A stretch of DNA of 64,000 bases from Thiocapsa rosea (GCF_003634315.1 NZ_RBXL01000001.1:473501-537500); one strand, 5' to 3'. Counted from the stretch's first letter, positions 1 to 10,260 are shown. Translations and numbers: made by a program. Notes: a model not told the origin generated them from the sequence alone.

Positions 1-29
1 GGTCGAAACAGCTCCCGGAGGATTCGCTG

Positions 30-923
30 ATGAACGACTTGAGCAAAGGTCTCGCCATCGGCTTTGCCTTGGTCTTCGCCGGCCTGTCCTCGGCGGCGTG
101 GTGCGCCGATCTCGACGAGATCTTGGAGCGCGGCGAATTGCGTCATCTCGGCATCAAATATGCCAACTTCGTCACCGGCTCCGGCGACGGCTTCGACGTT
201 GAATTGGTCAAGGGCTTTGCGCAGGATCTCGGTGTCGACTACGTCCTCGTCGACACCAATTTCTACAACGTGATCCGCGATCTGTTGGGCAAGGATGTCG
301 TGCGCAACGGCTCGGAGGTCACCCTCGAAGGCGACTACCCGGTCCGCGGGGACATGATCGCGGCCGGGTTTACTGTGCTCCCCTGGCGCGAGCAGGTGCT
401 GCTGTATTCACAACCCACCTTTCCGTCTCAGGTTCTCTTGGTGGCCCGCTCCGAATCCGAGCTCTCGCCGATCCCGGGTAGCACCGACCTATCCCGTGAT
501 ATCCTTCAAACCAAGGACATGATCGGGTCGAAAAGCCTCTTGGTGATGGAGCGGACCTGTCTCGATCCGGCCAACTACGGCTTGACCGGTGCCGGGCTCG
601 ATCTGAAGTCCTATACCAAAAGCTCGAACCTCAATGAGATGGTCCCGGCGCTCCTCAACAAAGAAGCCGAGCTGACCCTGTTGGACGTCCCGGACGCCAT
701 TCTCGATCTGAAGAAATGGGCCGGGCATATCAAGGTCATCGGCCCCATCTCGGAGCATCAGGATCTTGCCGCCGCTTTCCCGAAGAGCGCACCCGCGCTG
801 CGCGACGCCTTCGACGATTATCTCTCGAGAATCAAGGCCGATGGCACCTACGATCGCTTGGTCGACACCTACTACCCGGGCATCCGCCGCTACTTTCCGG
901 GATTCTTCGACCGCGACTCCTGA
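30..923 (+). CDS. Family 3 periplasmic solute-binding protein
   Basis: A 297-aa secreted protein with an N-terminal signal peptide (hydrophobic core near residues 7-21, cleavage probably after the Ala-Trp-Cys-Ala stretch near 25). The rest has the pattern of the bacterial extracellular solute-binding family 3: a helical Glu-rich start, a first lobe with GFDVELVKGFAQDLG near residue 54, and a C-terminal helix with DGTYDRLVDTYYPG. Such proteins bind amino acids or small organic acids in the periplasm. A GGAGG box lies 8 bases before the ATG. No permease or ATPase gene is adjacent; the next gene, on the same strand, is a membrane hybrid kinase, so a sensory role is possible. The ligand cannot be read from the sequence. 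Confidence 0.85.
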   Translation: MNDLSKGLAIGFALVFAGLSSAAWCADLDEILERGELRHLGIKYANFVTGSGDGFDVELVKGFAQDLGVDYVLVDTNFYNVIRDLLGKDVVRNGSEVTLEGDYPVRGDMIAAGFTVLPWREQVLLYSQPTFPSQVLLVARSESELSPIPGSTDLSRDILQTKDMIGSKSLLVMERTCLDPANYGLTGAGLDLKSYTKSSNLNEMVPALLNKEAELTLLDVPDAILDLKKWAGHIKVIGPISEHQDLAAAFPKSAPALRDAFDDYLSRIKADGTYDRLVDTYYPGIRRYFPGFFDRDS

Positions 924-1079
924 GTCGGGCGTCGTCGGGGTGCTGCCGGCCCGATCGCGTCGCGAACCGCAAACATCGTCCGAGCGGGTTGACCCTGCAA
1001 TGCCGTGCGAGCACACCTTCCGCGCTGCTCCCCGGGTCGACGCGCACAGCACCGCGGACCTCCGGCGATCCTCGCCAAG

Positions 1080-3836
1080 ATGGCCTTGCTAGGTCGACTT
1101 GCCCCGCGCTGGCCGCTCCTGATCGCGGCCATTTTCTGCGTCTACACCCTGGTCCTGCTTTGGAATGTCTTCACGGCGCAAGATCTGCTGCGCTCCGCCG
1201 CGGACGCCCGATTGGTTGCGGACAGCCAACGTCGCGCGATCGCCGTCGCGGACTTCACCGCCGAGCGCCGCAACAGCGCAATCGACCTTGCCGCAAGCCA
1301 TGAGATCGAGGCCTACCTGATCAATCTCGCCTTGGGCATGTCGCTGCAGTACGGATTGAACACCAATCTCGATGCCATCGAGCAGCGTTTTCGCCGACAT
1401 CGCGAGCAGAAGACCCTGCGTGGGTCGCCCCTCTACCAACGGATCCTCTACCGAGACGAGCAGGGGGCAACGCTCGTCGACCTGCAACCCGAGATGCCGC
1501 CCGTCAATCTCCCGGACGGATTCGAGCATGAACCCAAGATCTCGATCGAAAACGACAGCCATCGGTTCGTCGCAAGCGCCCCGGTGGTCCACAAAGGGAT
1601 ATACAAGGGCGTCGTCGTCACCGTCGGCAGTCTCGATCCATTCGCCTGGCTGCTGATCGCAAGCGGGGACGAAGAGACATCCTCGGCACGCTATCAGGAG
1701 CTTCTCGTCGGACCGAACGGCCTGGTGATCGCGCCCCCGGGACCAAAAATCGGGATCGACGGCGACATGGCGCAGGCGCTTGCGCGCCTGCCCGAAGACA
1801 CCCTGCTGCCGGTGGATGCAGGTCTGGACCGCCGATCGGACCGCCGATCGGGCCGTCGGGGGGACCGTCGAGGGGTCAGTCGAGCGGAACTCAAAGGGTG
1901 GCTGGCGGTGCGCAGCCCGGTCGCGGGTACGCCCTTATCGCTGCTCACCGTGATGACGGAATCCTCCGTCTACGGCCATCTGAGCTCGCAGCTCTTTCTC
2001 TACACCTTGGGTGCCTTTCCCTTCGTGCTGCTGTTTGCGGCGGTCGCCTTCGATCGCATGCGGTTGCGGGCGATGCTCTACGAGGAGAAGTATGCCCGAT
2101 CGGATCGTCTGCGCGACCGCCTCGAGCACCAAAATCAACGCCTCTCCGAAGAGATCGCGCGCCGCGAGGCACTGGAGCAGGATCTGCTCGACAATACCCG
2201 TCGACTCGAAGAGATGGCGGAATCCCTGAAGACCAGCGTCGCGCGCGCCGAGGATGCCAGCCGCGCGAAATCCGAGTTTCTGGCGGCCATGAGTCACGAG
2301 ATCCGAACCCCGATGAACGGCATCATCGGGATGACCGACTTGACCCTGGAGACCTCACTGACCGACGAGCAACGCGACTGTCTCGTCGTCGTGAAGTCAT
2401 CCGCCGACGGCCTTCTGACCATCATCAACGATATCCTGGATTTCTCCAAGATCGAGGCCGGGAAGCTGGCGGTCGAGTCGATCGATCTCGACCTGCATGC
2501 CCTCCTCACCGAGATCCTGCGCTCCTTGCGGGTGAAGGCACAGGAGAAACCGCTTGAGCTTCTCAGCGAGATCGCGCCGGGCGTCCCGCGCCGTTTGATC
2601 GGCGACCCGGGCCGCCTGCGCCAGATCCTCGTCAACATTCTGAACAACGCGATCAAATTCACCGAGCAGGGCGAGGTCGCTCTGCAGGTGGATGCACGAC
2701 CGATCGCCCAAGACCAGGTGGAGGTCCATTTCACCGTACGCGACACCGGGATCGGCATCTCGGCGGAGAATCAAAAACGCATCTTCGATGCATTCTCGCA
2801 GGAGGACGGCTCGATCACGCGCCGTTTCGGCGGCACCGGTCTGGGTCTGACGATCTCCAATCGGTTGGCTGCCTTGATGGGCGGGCGCATCTGGGTCGAG
2901 AGCACACTCGGAGAGGGCAGCACCTTCCATGTGACTCTTCCGCTCGGCGTCGGCGATACGAACGTCGCGGCGCAGCAACCGCCCGAATTGAGTGGAAAAC
3001 GCGTCTTGCTGGTCGACGACAACGCGGTGAATCGCCGGATTCTCTGCCGCATGCTCGTACAGTGGGGCATGCGGGTCACCCAAGCGCGCGACGGTCGCGA
3101 ATGCCTTACCATCGTCGCCGACCCGGATATCCGGGCGTTCGATCTGCTCCTGATCGACTACGAGATGCCCGATCTCGACGGTTTTGCGGTCGTCTCCGCG
3201 CTCGGGCGGGTCCCGAGCACGCCACCCTTCAAGAAGATCATGCTCTCCTCCGGGGTCATACCCGGCCATGCCGAACGCTGCCGAGACTTGGGTATCGACG
3301 CCCTCCTCGCCAAACCCGTCGCCGACGACGAGCTGCTGAAAGCCGTGCAAAACGCCTTGGGGGCGCGCATGCCGGATACGCCGCCCGAGGTACCGCCGCA
3401 AGCACCTTCGCCGCAGCAGCCCGCGAAGCCTCTGAAGATCCTGCTGGCCGAGGACAATCTGGTCAACCAGAAGCTCATGCTCCGACTTCTCGGCAAGTGG
3501 GGCCACGAAGTGACCCTGGCCCACAACGGCAGCGAGGCGCTGGAGCAGGTCGAGCGCGACACCTTCGATCTCATTCTGATGGATATGCAGATGCCGGTGA
3601 TGGGTGGTTTGGAGGCGACCCGGCTGATCCGCGAGCGCGAGGCCGCCGACCCGATGTCGGCGCGCATCCCGATCTACGCCCTGACCGCCGCCGCGCTCTC
3701 GGACGAGCGCGCGGCTGCACTGGCGTCAGGTGTCGATGCTTATCTCACAAAACCGCTCGACCGGGCCGAATTGCTCGACCTGCTTGAGCGTCTCGCCACG
3801 GTGGGTGAGGAGAGAGAAGTGAGGAGTGAGAAGTGA
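1080..3836 (+). CDS. Membrane hybrid sensor histidine kinase with two receiver domains
   Basis: A 918-aa protein if it starts at the ATG at 1080; an in-frame GTG at 1005 would add 25 residues unlike a membrane anchor. Order: membrane helix (about 10-30), periplasmic sensor region (about 31-310), second helix (about 320-345), coiled coil, HisKA with the phospho-acceptor His406 in [11 protein letters not shown], HATPase_c with the [13 protein letters not shown] box, receiver 1 (Asp693 in LLIDYEMP) and receiver 2 (Asp835 in LILMDMQMP). No HPt domain is visible, so phosphate probably passes to a separate HPt protein. The sensor region holds an Arg-rich tract near 250-265 encoded by a 12-bp tandem repeat. 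The last codons and the TGA lie inside a 14-bp tandem repeat, so the natural C-terminus may have been replaced. It probably works with the upstream binding protein (inference). Confidence 0.9.
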   Translation: MALLGRLAPRWPLLIAAIFCVYTLVLLWNVFTAQDLLRSAADARLVADSQRRAIAVADFTAERRNSAIDLAASHEIEAYLINLALGMSLQYGLNTNLDAIEQRFRRHREQKTLRGSPLYQRILYRDEQGATLVDLQPEMPPVNLPDGFEHEPKISIENDSHRFVASAPVVHKGIYKGVVVTVGSLDPFAWLLIASGDEETSSARYQELLVGPNGLVIAPPGPKIGIDGDMAQALARLPEDTLLPVDAGLDRRSDRRSGRRGDRRGVSRAELKGWLAVRSPVAGTPLSLLTVMTESSVYGHLSSQLFLYTLGAFPFVLLFAAVAFDRMRLRAMLYEEKYARSDRLRDRLEHQNQRLSEEIARREALEQDLLDNTRRLEEMAESLKTSVARAEDASRAKSEFLAAMSHEIRTPMNGIIGMTDLTLETSLTDEQRDCLVVVKSSADGLLTIINDILDFSKIEAGKLAVESIDLDLHALLTEILRSLRVKAQEKPLELLSEIAPGVPRRLIGDPGRLRQILVNILNNAIKFTEQGEVALQVDARPIAQDQVEVHFTVRDTGIGISAENQKRIFDAFSQEDGSITRRFGGTGLGLTISNRLAALMGGRIWVESTLGEGSTFHVTLPLGVGDTNVAAQQPPELSGKRVLLVDDNAVNRRILCRMLVQWGMRVTQARDGRECLTIVADPDIRAFDLLLIDYEMPDLDGFAVVSALGRVPSTPPFKKIMLSSGVIPGHAERCRDLGIDALLAKPVADDELLKAVQNALGARMPDTPPEVPPQAPSPQQPAKPLKILLAEDNLVNQKLMLRLLGKWGHEVTLAHNGSEALEQVERDTFDLILMDMQMPVMGGLEATRLIREREAADPMSARIPIYALTAAALSDERAAALASGVDAYLTKPLDRAELLDLLERLATVGEEREVRSEK

Positions 3837-3861
3837 GGAGGGAGAAGTGAGGAGTGAGAAG
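3814..3861. repeat. 14-bp tandem repeat (GAGAAGTGAGGAGT)
   Basis: Three full copies and six bases of a fourth copy of a 14-base purine-rich unit. The kinase stop codon (3834-3836) lies inside the second copy, so the repeat encodes the last residues of the protein. A related GTAGTGA-type run occurs near 49449-49473. Confidence 0.85.
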
Positions 3862-3890
3862 GCCGCTCCGGATGCGATTGAGTCCCTTAC

Positions 3891-3983
<93 letters not shown>

Positions 3984-4115
3984 TAGAGCCTTCGGCCACT
4001 TTTCCCGTTCACGCGGCGCTGCCGGTAGATCCTTTTCCGGAAATCACCTGTCGAGGTGTGCGGGAGGTGTGCGACCGAGAAGGCACCGCGAACGCGGTGC
4101 CAGATGTGAACAGGA

Positions 4116-4457
4116 TCAGCGAGAGGCCGCAGCGAGCGGAATGCGCTCTTCTTCCTGAGCGCCCTGCTCGTCTTGAAACGCTTGGTTGACGCGGTCCCGA
4201 AGCTCCTTGCCGGGCTTGAAATGGGGGACATGCTTCCCGGCCAAGGCGACCGAGTCACCGGTCTTCGGGTTACGCCCGATCCGGGGCGGCCGGTAATGCA
4301 ACGAAAAGCTTCCGAAACCTCGGATTTCGATCCGCTCGCCGGTGGCGAGCGCCGTGCTCATGCGATCGAGGGTCTTGCGTACCGCCTCCTCCACGTCTTT
4401 GTAGGGAAGGTGGTCTTGCGCCGCCGCCAGAACGTCGATCAGCTCGGATTTGGTCAT
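4116..4457 (-). CDS. ihfB: Integration host factor subunit beta
   Basis: A 113-aa HU/IHF-family protein. It begins [11 protein letters not shown], has the conserved beta-arm segment [20 protein letters not shown], and the [14 protein letters not shown] end. IHF-beta pairs with IHF-alpha to bend DNA in replication, recombination and sigma-54 promoter activation. The ATG at 4457 is chosen because it matches the family start; the frame runs 12 codons further upstream. The acidic tail after residue 94 is about 19 residues longer than in E. coli IhfB. It lies just downstream of rpsA, the classical gammaproteobacterial order. Confidence 0.95.
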   Translation of the reverse strand: MTKSELIDVLAAAQDHLPYKDVEEAVRKTLDRMSTALATGERIEIRGFGSFSLHYRPPRIGRNPKTGDSVALAGKHVPHFKPGKELRDRVNQAFQDEQGAQEEERIPLAAASR

Positions 4458-4546
4458 GGTGTCGACTCCTGGAAAAGGAGAAGGGGCCCGCACTACGGGC
4501 CCCGCCTAAAGAGACATCACACGAGAGACATCGCGAAGGGCTGGGA

Positions 4547-6226
4547 TCAGCCTCCGCGCTGGGCCTCTTCCATCTGCTCTTTGAGGAGATCGCCGAGGGT
4601 CGTCGCCGTGGATGGATCGCGCGAGTAACCCTTGATGGCCGCCTGCTCTTCCTCGACATCCTTCGCCTTCATGGAGAGCGAAAGGGTCCGGTTCTTGCGG
4701 TCGACGCCCAGGAACTTGGCCTCGATTTCCTCGCCTGCCTTCAGAACGGCACGTGCATCCTCGATGCGGTCGCGCGAGATCTCGGAGGCACGCAGATAGC
4801 CCTCCACACCGTCCGCCAGCGCGATGGTCGCACCCTTGGGGTCGACATCCAGGATCACGCCGGTGACGACGCTGCCCTTCTCGTGCAGGGCCACGAAGCT
4901 GGAGAAGGGATCCTTATCCAACTGCTTGACACCCAGGGAGATACGCTCGCGCTCCGGATCGACCGACAGCACGACGGTTTCCAGCTCGTCGCCCTTCTTG
5001 TAGCGACGCAGGGCCTGCTCGCCGGCTTCGTCCCAGGAGATGTCGGACAGATGCACCAGACCGTCGATGCCGCCGTCCAGACCGATGAAGATACCGAAGT
5101 CCGTGATGGACTTGATCTTGCCGGAGACGTGATCGCCCTTCTTGTGGGTGACCGCGAACTCGTCCCAAGGATTCATCGCGCACTGCTTGATGCCGAGCGA
5201 GATGCGGCGACGCTCCTCGTCGATATCCAGCACCATGACCTCGACCTCGTCGCCGAGTGCCACGACCTTGCTCGGATGGATGTTCTTGTTGGTCCAATCC
5301 ATCTCGGAGACGTGGACCAGACCCTCGACACCCTCTTCGATCTCGACGAAGCAGCCGTAGTCGGCGATGTTGGTGACCTTGCCGAAGACGCGGGTGCTCT
5401 CGGGATAACGGCGCGAGATGTTGACCCAGGGGTCCTCGCCCATCTGCTTGAGACCCAGGGAGACGCGCTGACGATCACGGTCGAACTTAAGCACCTTCAC
5501 GGTGACCTCGTCGCCGATCTCGACCACCTCGGAGGGATGCTTGACGCGACGCCAAGCCATGTCCGTGATGTGCAGCAGGCCGTCGATGCCGCCCAGATCC
5601 AAGAAGGCGCCGTAGTCGGTCAGGTTCTTGACGATACCCTTGACCTCCATGCCCTCTTCCAGATTCTTCAGCAGCTGATCACGCTCGGCGCTGTATTCCT
5701 CTTCCACCACGGCGCGGCGGGAGACGACGACATTGTTGCGCTTGCGGTCGAGCTTGATGACCTTGAATTCCTGCTCCTTGCCTTCGAGGTAGGTGGTGTC
5801 GCGCACGGGGCGGACATCGACCAAGGAACCCGGCAGGAAGGCGCGAACGGTGCCCAGGTCGACCGTGAAGCCGCCCTTGACCTTGCCGTTGATCATGCCC
5901 TTGACGGTGTCGGCAGCCTCGAACGCCTTCTCCAGATGATCCCATGCGGCGAACCGCTTTGCCTTCTCGCGCGAGAGACGGGTCACGCCGAAGCCGTCCT
6001 CGACCGCGTCCAGGGCGACCTCGACCTCGTCGCCGATCGCGACCTCGAGCTGGCCATCCGGGCCGATGAATTGAATTCTGGGGATCACGCCCTCGGACTT
6101 GAGCCCGGCATTGATCACAACGTTGTCGGAGGTGATCTCGATCACGGTTCCGATGACGATGGTGCCAGGCTGCAGCTGGGTGGTGCTCAGACTCTGTTCA
6201 AATAGTTCGGCAAAGCTTTCGGTCAT
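4547..6226 (-). CDS. rpsA: 30S ribosomal protein S1
   Basis: A 559-aa protein of the size usual for proteobacterial S1. It starts [13 protein letters not shown] and carries six S1 (OB-fold) RNA-binding repeats; the repeated pattern G-x-V-x3-x-D-F/Y-G-x-F-V/I-D/E-L/I is visible, e.g. [20 protein letters not shown] near residue 197 and [24 protein letters not shown] segments near 370. S1 brings mRNA to the 30S subunit and is essential in most gammaproteobacteria. The 138 bases between cmk and rpsA could hold the strong rpsA promoter, but I could not identify boxes with certainty. Confidence 0.97.
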   Translation of the reverse strand: MTESFAELFEQSLSTTQLQPGTIVIGTVIEITSDNVVINAGLKSEGVIPRIQFIGPDGQLEVAIGDEVEVALDAVEDGFGVTRLSREKAKRFAAWDHLEKAFEAADTVKGMINGKVKGGFTVDLGTVRAFLPGSLVDVRPVRDTTYLEGKEQEFKVIKLDRKRNNVVVSRRAVVEEEYSAERDQLLKNLEEGMEVKGIVKNLTDYGAFLDLGGIDGLLHITDMAWRRVKHPSEVVEIGDEVTVKVLKFDRDRQRVSLGLKQMGEDPWVNISRRYPESTRVFGKVTNIADYGCFVEIEEGVEGLVHVSEMDWTNKNIHPSKVVALGDEVEVMVLDIDEERRRISLGIKQCAMNPWDEFAVTHKKGDHVSGKIKSITDFGIFIGLDGGIDGLVHLSDISWDEAGEQALRRYKKGDELETVVLSVDPERERISLGVKQLDKDPFSSFVALHEKGSVVTGVILDVDPKGATIALADGVEGYLRASEISRDRIEDARAVLKAGEEIEAKFLGVDRKNRTLSLSMKAKDVEEEQAAIKGYSRDPSTATTLGDLLKEQMEEAQRGG

Positions 6227-6364
6227 AAGATGAAATTATCCTGAGAACGGCGCGCTGACCCGTCCCATCCGGGACGAGGGGTATGAATGAGATGAAAAGG
6301 TCGGCGCATTCGGCACCGACCCGACTGGATCGACAGAAGTCCCGCTGGACGGACTGACGATTTC

Positions 6365-7042
6365 TTAGAGGACCAGCTCCGGAAAGACGCGCCTCACCTC
6401 TTTCAGGACCCGATCGAGCACTTCTTGGATCGACATCGCGGTGGAATCCACGATCACCGCATCCTCCGCGGCACACAAGGGTGCCACGCTGCGACCACGA
6501 TCACGCGCGTCGCGCGCCCGGATGTCTTCGACAAGGGCGCAGAGGTTAGCATCCAACCCCTTTCCTTTCAACTGTTTATACCGGCGATCCGCACGCACCT
6601 CGGCGCTCGCGTCAAGAAAGATCTTCAACGGGGCCAGCGGGAAGACGACCGTGCCCATGTCGCGCCCGTCGGCGACCAGGCCCGGCGGGCATGCCATGGC
6701 GCGTTGGCGCTGCAGCAAGGCATCGCGCACCGGCGGATGAACGGCGACCCGCGAGGCGGCCATCCCGGCCTGCTCGGTGCGGATCGCCTCGCTCACGTCC
6801 TCGTCGTCCAAGAGCACCCGGCCCGAGACGAAGGCGACCGGCAGATCGGCCGCGACCTCGGCGACGGCGCCGGCATCGTCGAGCGCAACCCCGCGGCGCT
6901 CCGCCGCGAGACCGAGCACGCGATACAGCGCGCCGCTGTCCAGACACCGCCAGCCGAGTCGGTCCGACAGCAGCTCGGCGATGGTGCCCTTGCCCGTTCC
7001 GGACGGACCGTCGATGGTGATGATCGGGGCGGCCTCGCTCAT
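6365..7042 (-). CDS. cmk: Cytidylate kinase
   Basis: A 225-aa P-loop kinase that phosphorylates CMP and dCMP. Visible motifs: Walker A GPSGTGKGT near residue 12, the CMP-binding region LDSGALYR, and VADGRDMGTVVFP near 130. The start at 7042 (MSEAAPIITIDG) gives the family length; the open frame runs 41 codons upstream into group II intron sequence and should not be translated. cmk normally follows aroA directly; here an intron remnant and a repeat separate them by about 0.9 kb. Confidence 0.96.
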   Translation of the reverse strand: MSEAAPIITIDGPSGTGKGTIAELLSDRLGWRCLDSGALYRVLGLAAERRGVALDDAGAVAEVAADLPVAFVSGRVLLDDEDVSEAIRTEQAGMAASRVAVHPPVRDALLQRQRAMACPPGLVADGRDMGTVVFPLAPLKIFLDASAEVRADRRYKQLKGKGLDANLCALVEDIRARDARDRGRSVAPLCAAEDAVIVDSTAMSIQEVLDRVLKEVRRVFPELVL

Positions 7043-7114
7043 AGACCCGTTGCGCCAGGCAAAGCCTGGAAGGAGAGGAAGATAGCGAACGGATAAGCCA
7101 ATCGGAAACTCCTT

Positions 7115-7829
7115 TTTGCGACCCACCGGGTGCAAGTCCCGAGCCGGTAAGGAGTGGCCATCCACCGGAACCGAGTGTTGTGTGGTGCGGGAGCGATCCC
7201 GCCTGCGAAGCGTACACAGGGGGCGTGCAGGCCGTGTGATGGAGCCCCGTTACTGAGTTCAGCGGAGCCGACGTATTCGGAACACCGGAAGGCAACAGTT
7301 TCGGCATCGTAACGGCCTGATGTCGAGACTCCGCCGGGGTCTAAGAGCAGGGCATGTACGCACGGGTCGTCCAGGAACCTGGGAGCGCTCAGTTGCTCCT
7401 TGCCCGAGACGCGGCGCGGGCACCGCGTAAGAAGCCGCCCCGGCCCGACGGCGCTGGTCCGGCCGACGGGAGCGAACAGGACCGACGGCAAGGTAGCGCC
7501 AAGCGAAGGCAACGAAGTGCGGCGCGATGGCGACTGAGCAGTCAGAGTCGGCTGATAGTACCGTTGAGCGTGGGGAACGCACCCGAGCGGACCCATGGGA
7601 GGGAAGCGGCCGATCGGTTGAGACACCTTCTGAAGGGACGATGGCGTGAACATCGAGTCACCTGACCATCTGAACAGAACGACAGGAGATCGCGACATGG
7701 GCTGAATGGTCCATCGGGTGTGCGACAGTTGTCGTGCAGCGAGCGCTCAACCGAGGAGCCGGATGCGGTAGTCCCGCACGTCCGGATCTGTGGGAGCCGC
7801 GGGTGGGTAACCACCCGCGGCCACCCGGT
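7115..7829 (+). mobile_element. Degenerate group II intron, reverse transcriptase deleted
   Basis: The strand opposite to aroA/cmk shows group II ribozyme elements in order: a 5' segment TTGCGACCCACCGGGTGCAA; domain I pieces such as CGTAACGGCCTGATG and GGGGTCTAAGAGCAGGG (7302-7352); the pre-ORF stretch GGAACCTGGGAGCGCTCAG (7375-7393); domain V at 7756-7789 (begins GAGCCGGATGCGG, ends CACGTCCGGATCT); and a domain VI hairpin with a 10-bp stem and GTAA loop at 7797-7820. The intron is about 0.7 kb, far below the 2-2.5 kb of an intron with its reverse transcriptase. The domain V tip reads TAGT instead of a GNRA loop, and the usual 5' GTGYG is not intact, so it is probably not self-splicing. Exact ends are uncertain by about 10 bases. 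Confidence 0.78.
7527..7649 (+). pseudogene. Leader of the intron-encoded protein (RT core missing)
   Basis: A 40-codon frame starting MATEQSESADSTVERGERTR sits where the reverse transcriptase/maturase frame begins in group II introns and ends at TGA 7647-7649. No reverse transcriptase motif (YADD, RT0-7, maturase or HNH) follows before domain V at 7756. I read it as the 5' stub left by an internal deletion. The resemblance of the leader to intron proteins is from memory and moderate. Confidence 0.55.
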
Positions 7830-7848
7830 ACCACGTCGCCGATCGCAG

Positions 7849-7949
7849 CCGTAGGATGGACAAGCGAAGTAGGGTGGACAAGCGAAGCGCAGTCCACCAG
7901 CGCCGCCCCCGAGTCGGCTGGACTTCGCTCTCGCTCGTCCACCCTACGG
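7849..7949. repeat. Palindromic repeat (CCGTAGG...CCTACGG), GTGGACAAGCG type
   Basis: A roughly 100-bp unit bounded by inverted CCGTAGG/CCTACGG ends, with internal copies of GTGGACAAGCGAAG and the complementary CTCGTCCACCC. A related, less complete copy is at 35511-35580. It lies between the intron remnant and aroA and holds no gene. Confidence 0.75.
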
Positions 7950-7987
7950 CCGGGATGAGAAACAACGCCGCCGGGGCCGACATCGCC

Positions 7988-9337
7988 TTAGCCCCGCGTC
8001 GCTTGGATGCTCAAGCCGGCGGCTCCAGCCAGCTCGACGAATCCGGGGAATGAGGTCTCCACGTTGGCGCAGTCCCGGATCGCGACCGGGCCGCTTGCGC
8101 GCAAGGCCGCGATGGCGAAGGACATGGCGATCCGATGGTCGCCGTGGGCATCGATCCAGGGCGCATCGATCGCCGGCGCATCGCTCGTCGTTCCCAGCGC
8201 CCCGCCGTGGATCCGCATCCCGTCCGGCAGCGGCTCGGCGCACACCCCGAGCTTGGCCAGACCGTCGGCCATCACCTGGATGCGGTCGCTCTCCTTCACC
8301 CGCAGCTCCTCGGCGCCGGTGAGGATGGTCTCGCCCTCGGCGCAGGCCGCCGCGATAAAGAGGACCGGCAGCTCGTCGATCGCCAGCGGCACCTGATCGA
8401 CCGGGATTCGGATCCCGCGCAGACGCGCATGACGCACCCGGATGTCCGCCACCGGCTCGCCGCCGGCCGTGCGACGGTCGATCAGCTCGATATCCCCGCC
8501 CATGGCGCGCAGGATGTTGATGACACCGACCCGTGTCGGGTTGATCCCGACCCCTTCCAGGATCAGATCCGAGCCCGGCGCGATACTGGCGCCGACGAGA
8601 AAGAAGGCCGCCGAGGAGATGTCGGCGGGCACCGTCAACCGACAGCCCGTCAGCCGTCCGCCGCCGGTCAGACAGACCTTGGCCGCTTGACGCCGAACCG
8701 AGTAGCCAAAGGCCGTGAGCATGCGCTCGGTGTGGTCCCGCGTCGGCGCAGGCTCGGTCACGCAGGTCTCGCCCTCGGCATAGAGGCCCGCCAGCAAGAG
8801 GCTCGACTTGACCTGCGCACTGGCCACCGGCATCACATAGTCAAGACCCGTCAGACGCACGACCGGCGTGAGATCCAGCGGCGCCGTACCGCCCTCGGTC
8901 GTGCCGATCCGCGCACCCATCCGCGCCAACGGCTCGGTCACGCGCCGCATCGGGCGTTTGGACAGAGAGGCATCGCCCGTCAAGGTCACCGGGAACGACT
9001 GCCCGGCCAAGAGACCCGAGAGCAAACGCATCGAGGTGCCGGAATTGCCCATGTCGAGCGGGCCGTCGGGGGCCTGAAGACCCCGCATCCCGACACCCTG
9101 CACGCGCACCTCGCCGCCGTCGGGGCCATCGATGTGCACGCCCATGCGCCGGAAGGCGTTCAAGGTCGCCAAGGCATCGGCACCCTCGAGGAACCCGCTG
9201 ATGCGCGTCTCGCCCTCAGCGATCGCGGCCAGCATGATGGACCGATGCGAGATCGACTTATCGCCGGGAACGCGCAGGCGCCCGCGTAAGGTGCCGCCCG
9301 GCGCGACCAGGTAGCGGGTATCCGAAGGCTGTGCCAA
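7988..9337 (-). CDS. aroA: 3-phosphoshikimate 1-carboxyvinyltransferase (EPSP synthase)
   Basis: A 449-aa enzyme joining shikimate-3-phosphate and phosphoenolpyruvate in chorismate synthesis. Visible motifs: VPGDKSISHRSIML at the N-terminus (catalytic Lys), DMGNSGTSMRLLSGLLAG near residue 95, and the C-terminal DGDHRIAMSF-type segment (here HGDHRIAMSFAIAA). No ATG exists at the family start; the TTG at 9337 is preceded by a GGGAG box and gives LAQPSDTRYLVAPGG, so it is the preferred start. The open frame continues 93 codons upstream without similarity. It heads the aroA-cmk-rpsA-ihfB set. Confidence 0.95.
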   Translation of the reverse strand: MAQPSDTRYLVAPGGTLRGRLRVPGDKSISHRSIMLAAIAEGETRISGFLEGADALATLNAFRRMGVHIDGPDGGEVRVQGVGMRGLQAPDGPLDMGNSGTSMRLLSGLLAGQSFPVTLTGDASLSKRPMRRVTEPLARMGARIGTTEGGTAPLDLTPVVRLTGLDYVMPVASAQVKSSLLLAGLYAEGETCVTEPAPTRDHTERMLTAFGYSVRRQAAKVCLTGGGRLTGCRLTVPADISSAAFFLVGASIAPGSDLILEGVGINPTRVGVINILRAMGGDIELIDRRTAGGEPVADIRVRHARLRGIRIPVDQVPLAIDELPVLFIAAACAEGETILTGAEELRVKESDRIQVMADGLAKLGVCAEPLPDGMRIHGGALGTTSDAPAIDAPWIDAHGDHRIAMSFAIAALRASGPVAIRDCANVETSFPGFVELAGAAGLSIQATRG

Positions 9338-9695
9338 GTGCTCTCCCGCGCGACTGCGCCCGGACGGTGAAAAGCCCGGTATGTTAGTCCTGCCGGGGGA
9401 GTGGGTAAACTGCGGAATCCTCGGTGCGCACGCGAGCCCCCGAAAGCGGGCCGGTAGAGTGGACGAGGGAAGCGGGCCTCGATCATCGTTTCGGTCACAT
9501 CGGCAGGTGAACAGGTCACCGACCGCGACCACCCGGGGAACCCATGATGCCTGGACGAAAGCATGACCAAGGCCAAGCAGGGGGTGGTCGCCTCCATGAC
9601 TCGACCGGTGAATCATCAGACGTGAAATCGCCTAAGCCCTGCGCACGGTGTAGCATGCCGTCGACGTGCCGGGGGCTGACCGCAGCCGTTGAACC
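9338..9695. other. Intergenic region upstream of aroA
   Basis: About 360 bases between the divergent aroA and yhbY. Short frames here show no family resemblance. The aroA promoter should lie here, but I could not fix its boxes. Confidence 0.4.
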
Positions 9696-9780
9696 TAAAC
9701 CGCGCCGCCGCCGGCGGTCGTCAAATCTGCCGGGACCGATCCCATCCAAAAACATCGCATACCGCACTGGGCGCGGTTCA
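9696..9780. repeat. TAAACCGCG-ended repeat, type B copy 1
   Basis: An 85-bp element opening with TAAACCGCGCC and closing with GGGCGCGGTTCA, with the interior CCGATCCCATCCAAAAACAT. Near-identical interiors occur at 38170-38250, 45297-45381 and 49539-49623. It ends 28 bases before the yhbY start and so forms part of its leader. Confidence 0.88.
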
Positions 9781-9808
9781 GGGCATCCATTCCGTCATCA
9801 GGACCATC

Positions 9809-10111
9809 ATGTCGATTACCGAAAAACAAAAACGCTGGCTCAAGAAGCAAGCACACCACCTGAAACCCGTCGTCACGCTTGGCCAGCATGGGCTCACGGA
9901 GGCCGTGCTCGCCGAGATCGAGCTGGCGTTGAGCCACCATGAGCTGCTGAAGGTGAAGGTCAATGCCGGCGATCGCGACGAGCGCGACGCCGCGATCGCG
10001 CTGATCGGCGAGCGCACCGAGGCCGTCCTGGTCGGGCGCATCGGTCACGTGGCGTCCTTCTACCGCGCCAATCCCGAAAAGCGCGATCCGATCCTGCTCC
10101 CGAACCTCTGA
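9809..10111 (+). CDS. yhbY: YhbY family RNA-binding protein (CRM domain)
   Basis: A 100-aa single CRM-domain protein: MSITEKQKRWLKKQAHHLKP, then LGQHGLTEAVLAEIELAL, HHELLKVKV and VGRIGHVASFYR. YhbY/CRM proteins bind 50S ribosomal precursors. The ATG at 9809 matches the family start; the frame runs 40 codons upstream through a dispersed repeat and should not be counted. It stands alone here, without the ftsJ/greA neighbours seen in many gammaproteobacteria. Confidence 0.93.
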   Translation: MSITEKQKRWLKKQAHHLKPVVTLGQHGLTEAVLAEIELALSHHELLKVKVNAGDRDERDAAIALIGERTEAVLVGRIGHVASFYRANPEKRDPILLPNL

Positions 10112-10150
10112 GACCACCTCGCCGATCGCATCGGCCGGACGGACAAGCAG

Positions 10151-10186
10151 CGTAGGATGGGTAGAGCGCCAGCGAAACCCATCCTC
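10151..10186. repeat. CGTAGGATGGGTAGAGCG hairpin repeat, copy 1
   Basis: GGATGGGTAGAGCG followed by CGAAACCCATCC, an imperfect palindrome between the convergent genes yhbY and the brnA-like gene. Other copies: 17385-17419, 29737-30003 (array) and 32768-32804. It may act as a bidirectional transcription end signal (inference). Confidence 0.85.
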
Positions 10187-10260
10187 CAAACCACCGCGTT
10201 GCCGGGTTTCGATCCGATGCCCTGGGCTCGGTCTGGTGTGTCTGGAGTCGGACAGGGTCC

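Noticed and set aside
4883..6205. 440-codon forward frame over rpsA
   Set aside because: Mirror of ribosomal protein S1; Asp/Leu/His-rich antisense composition.
9338..9695. Small gene upstream of aroA in the extended frame
   Set aside because: The frame continues upstream of the TTG start but is Arg/Pro-rich with no similarity, and the GGGAG box supports the internal start.
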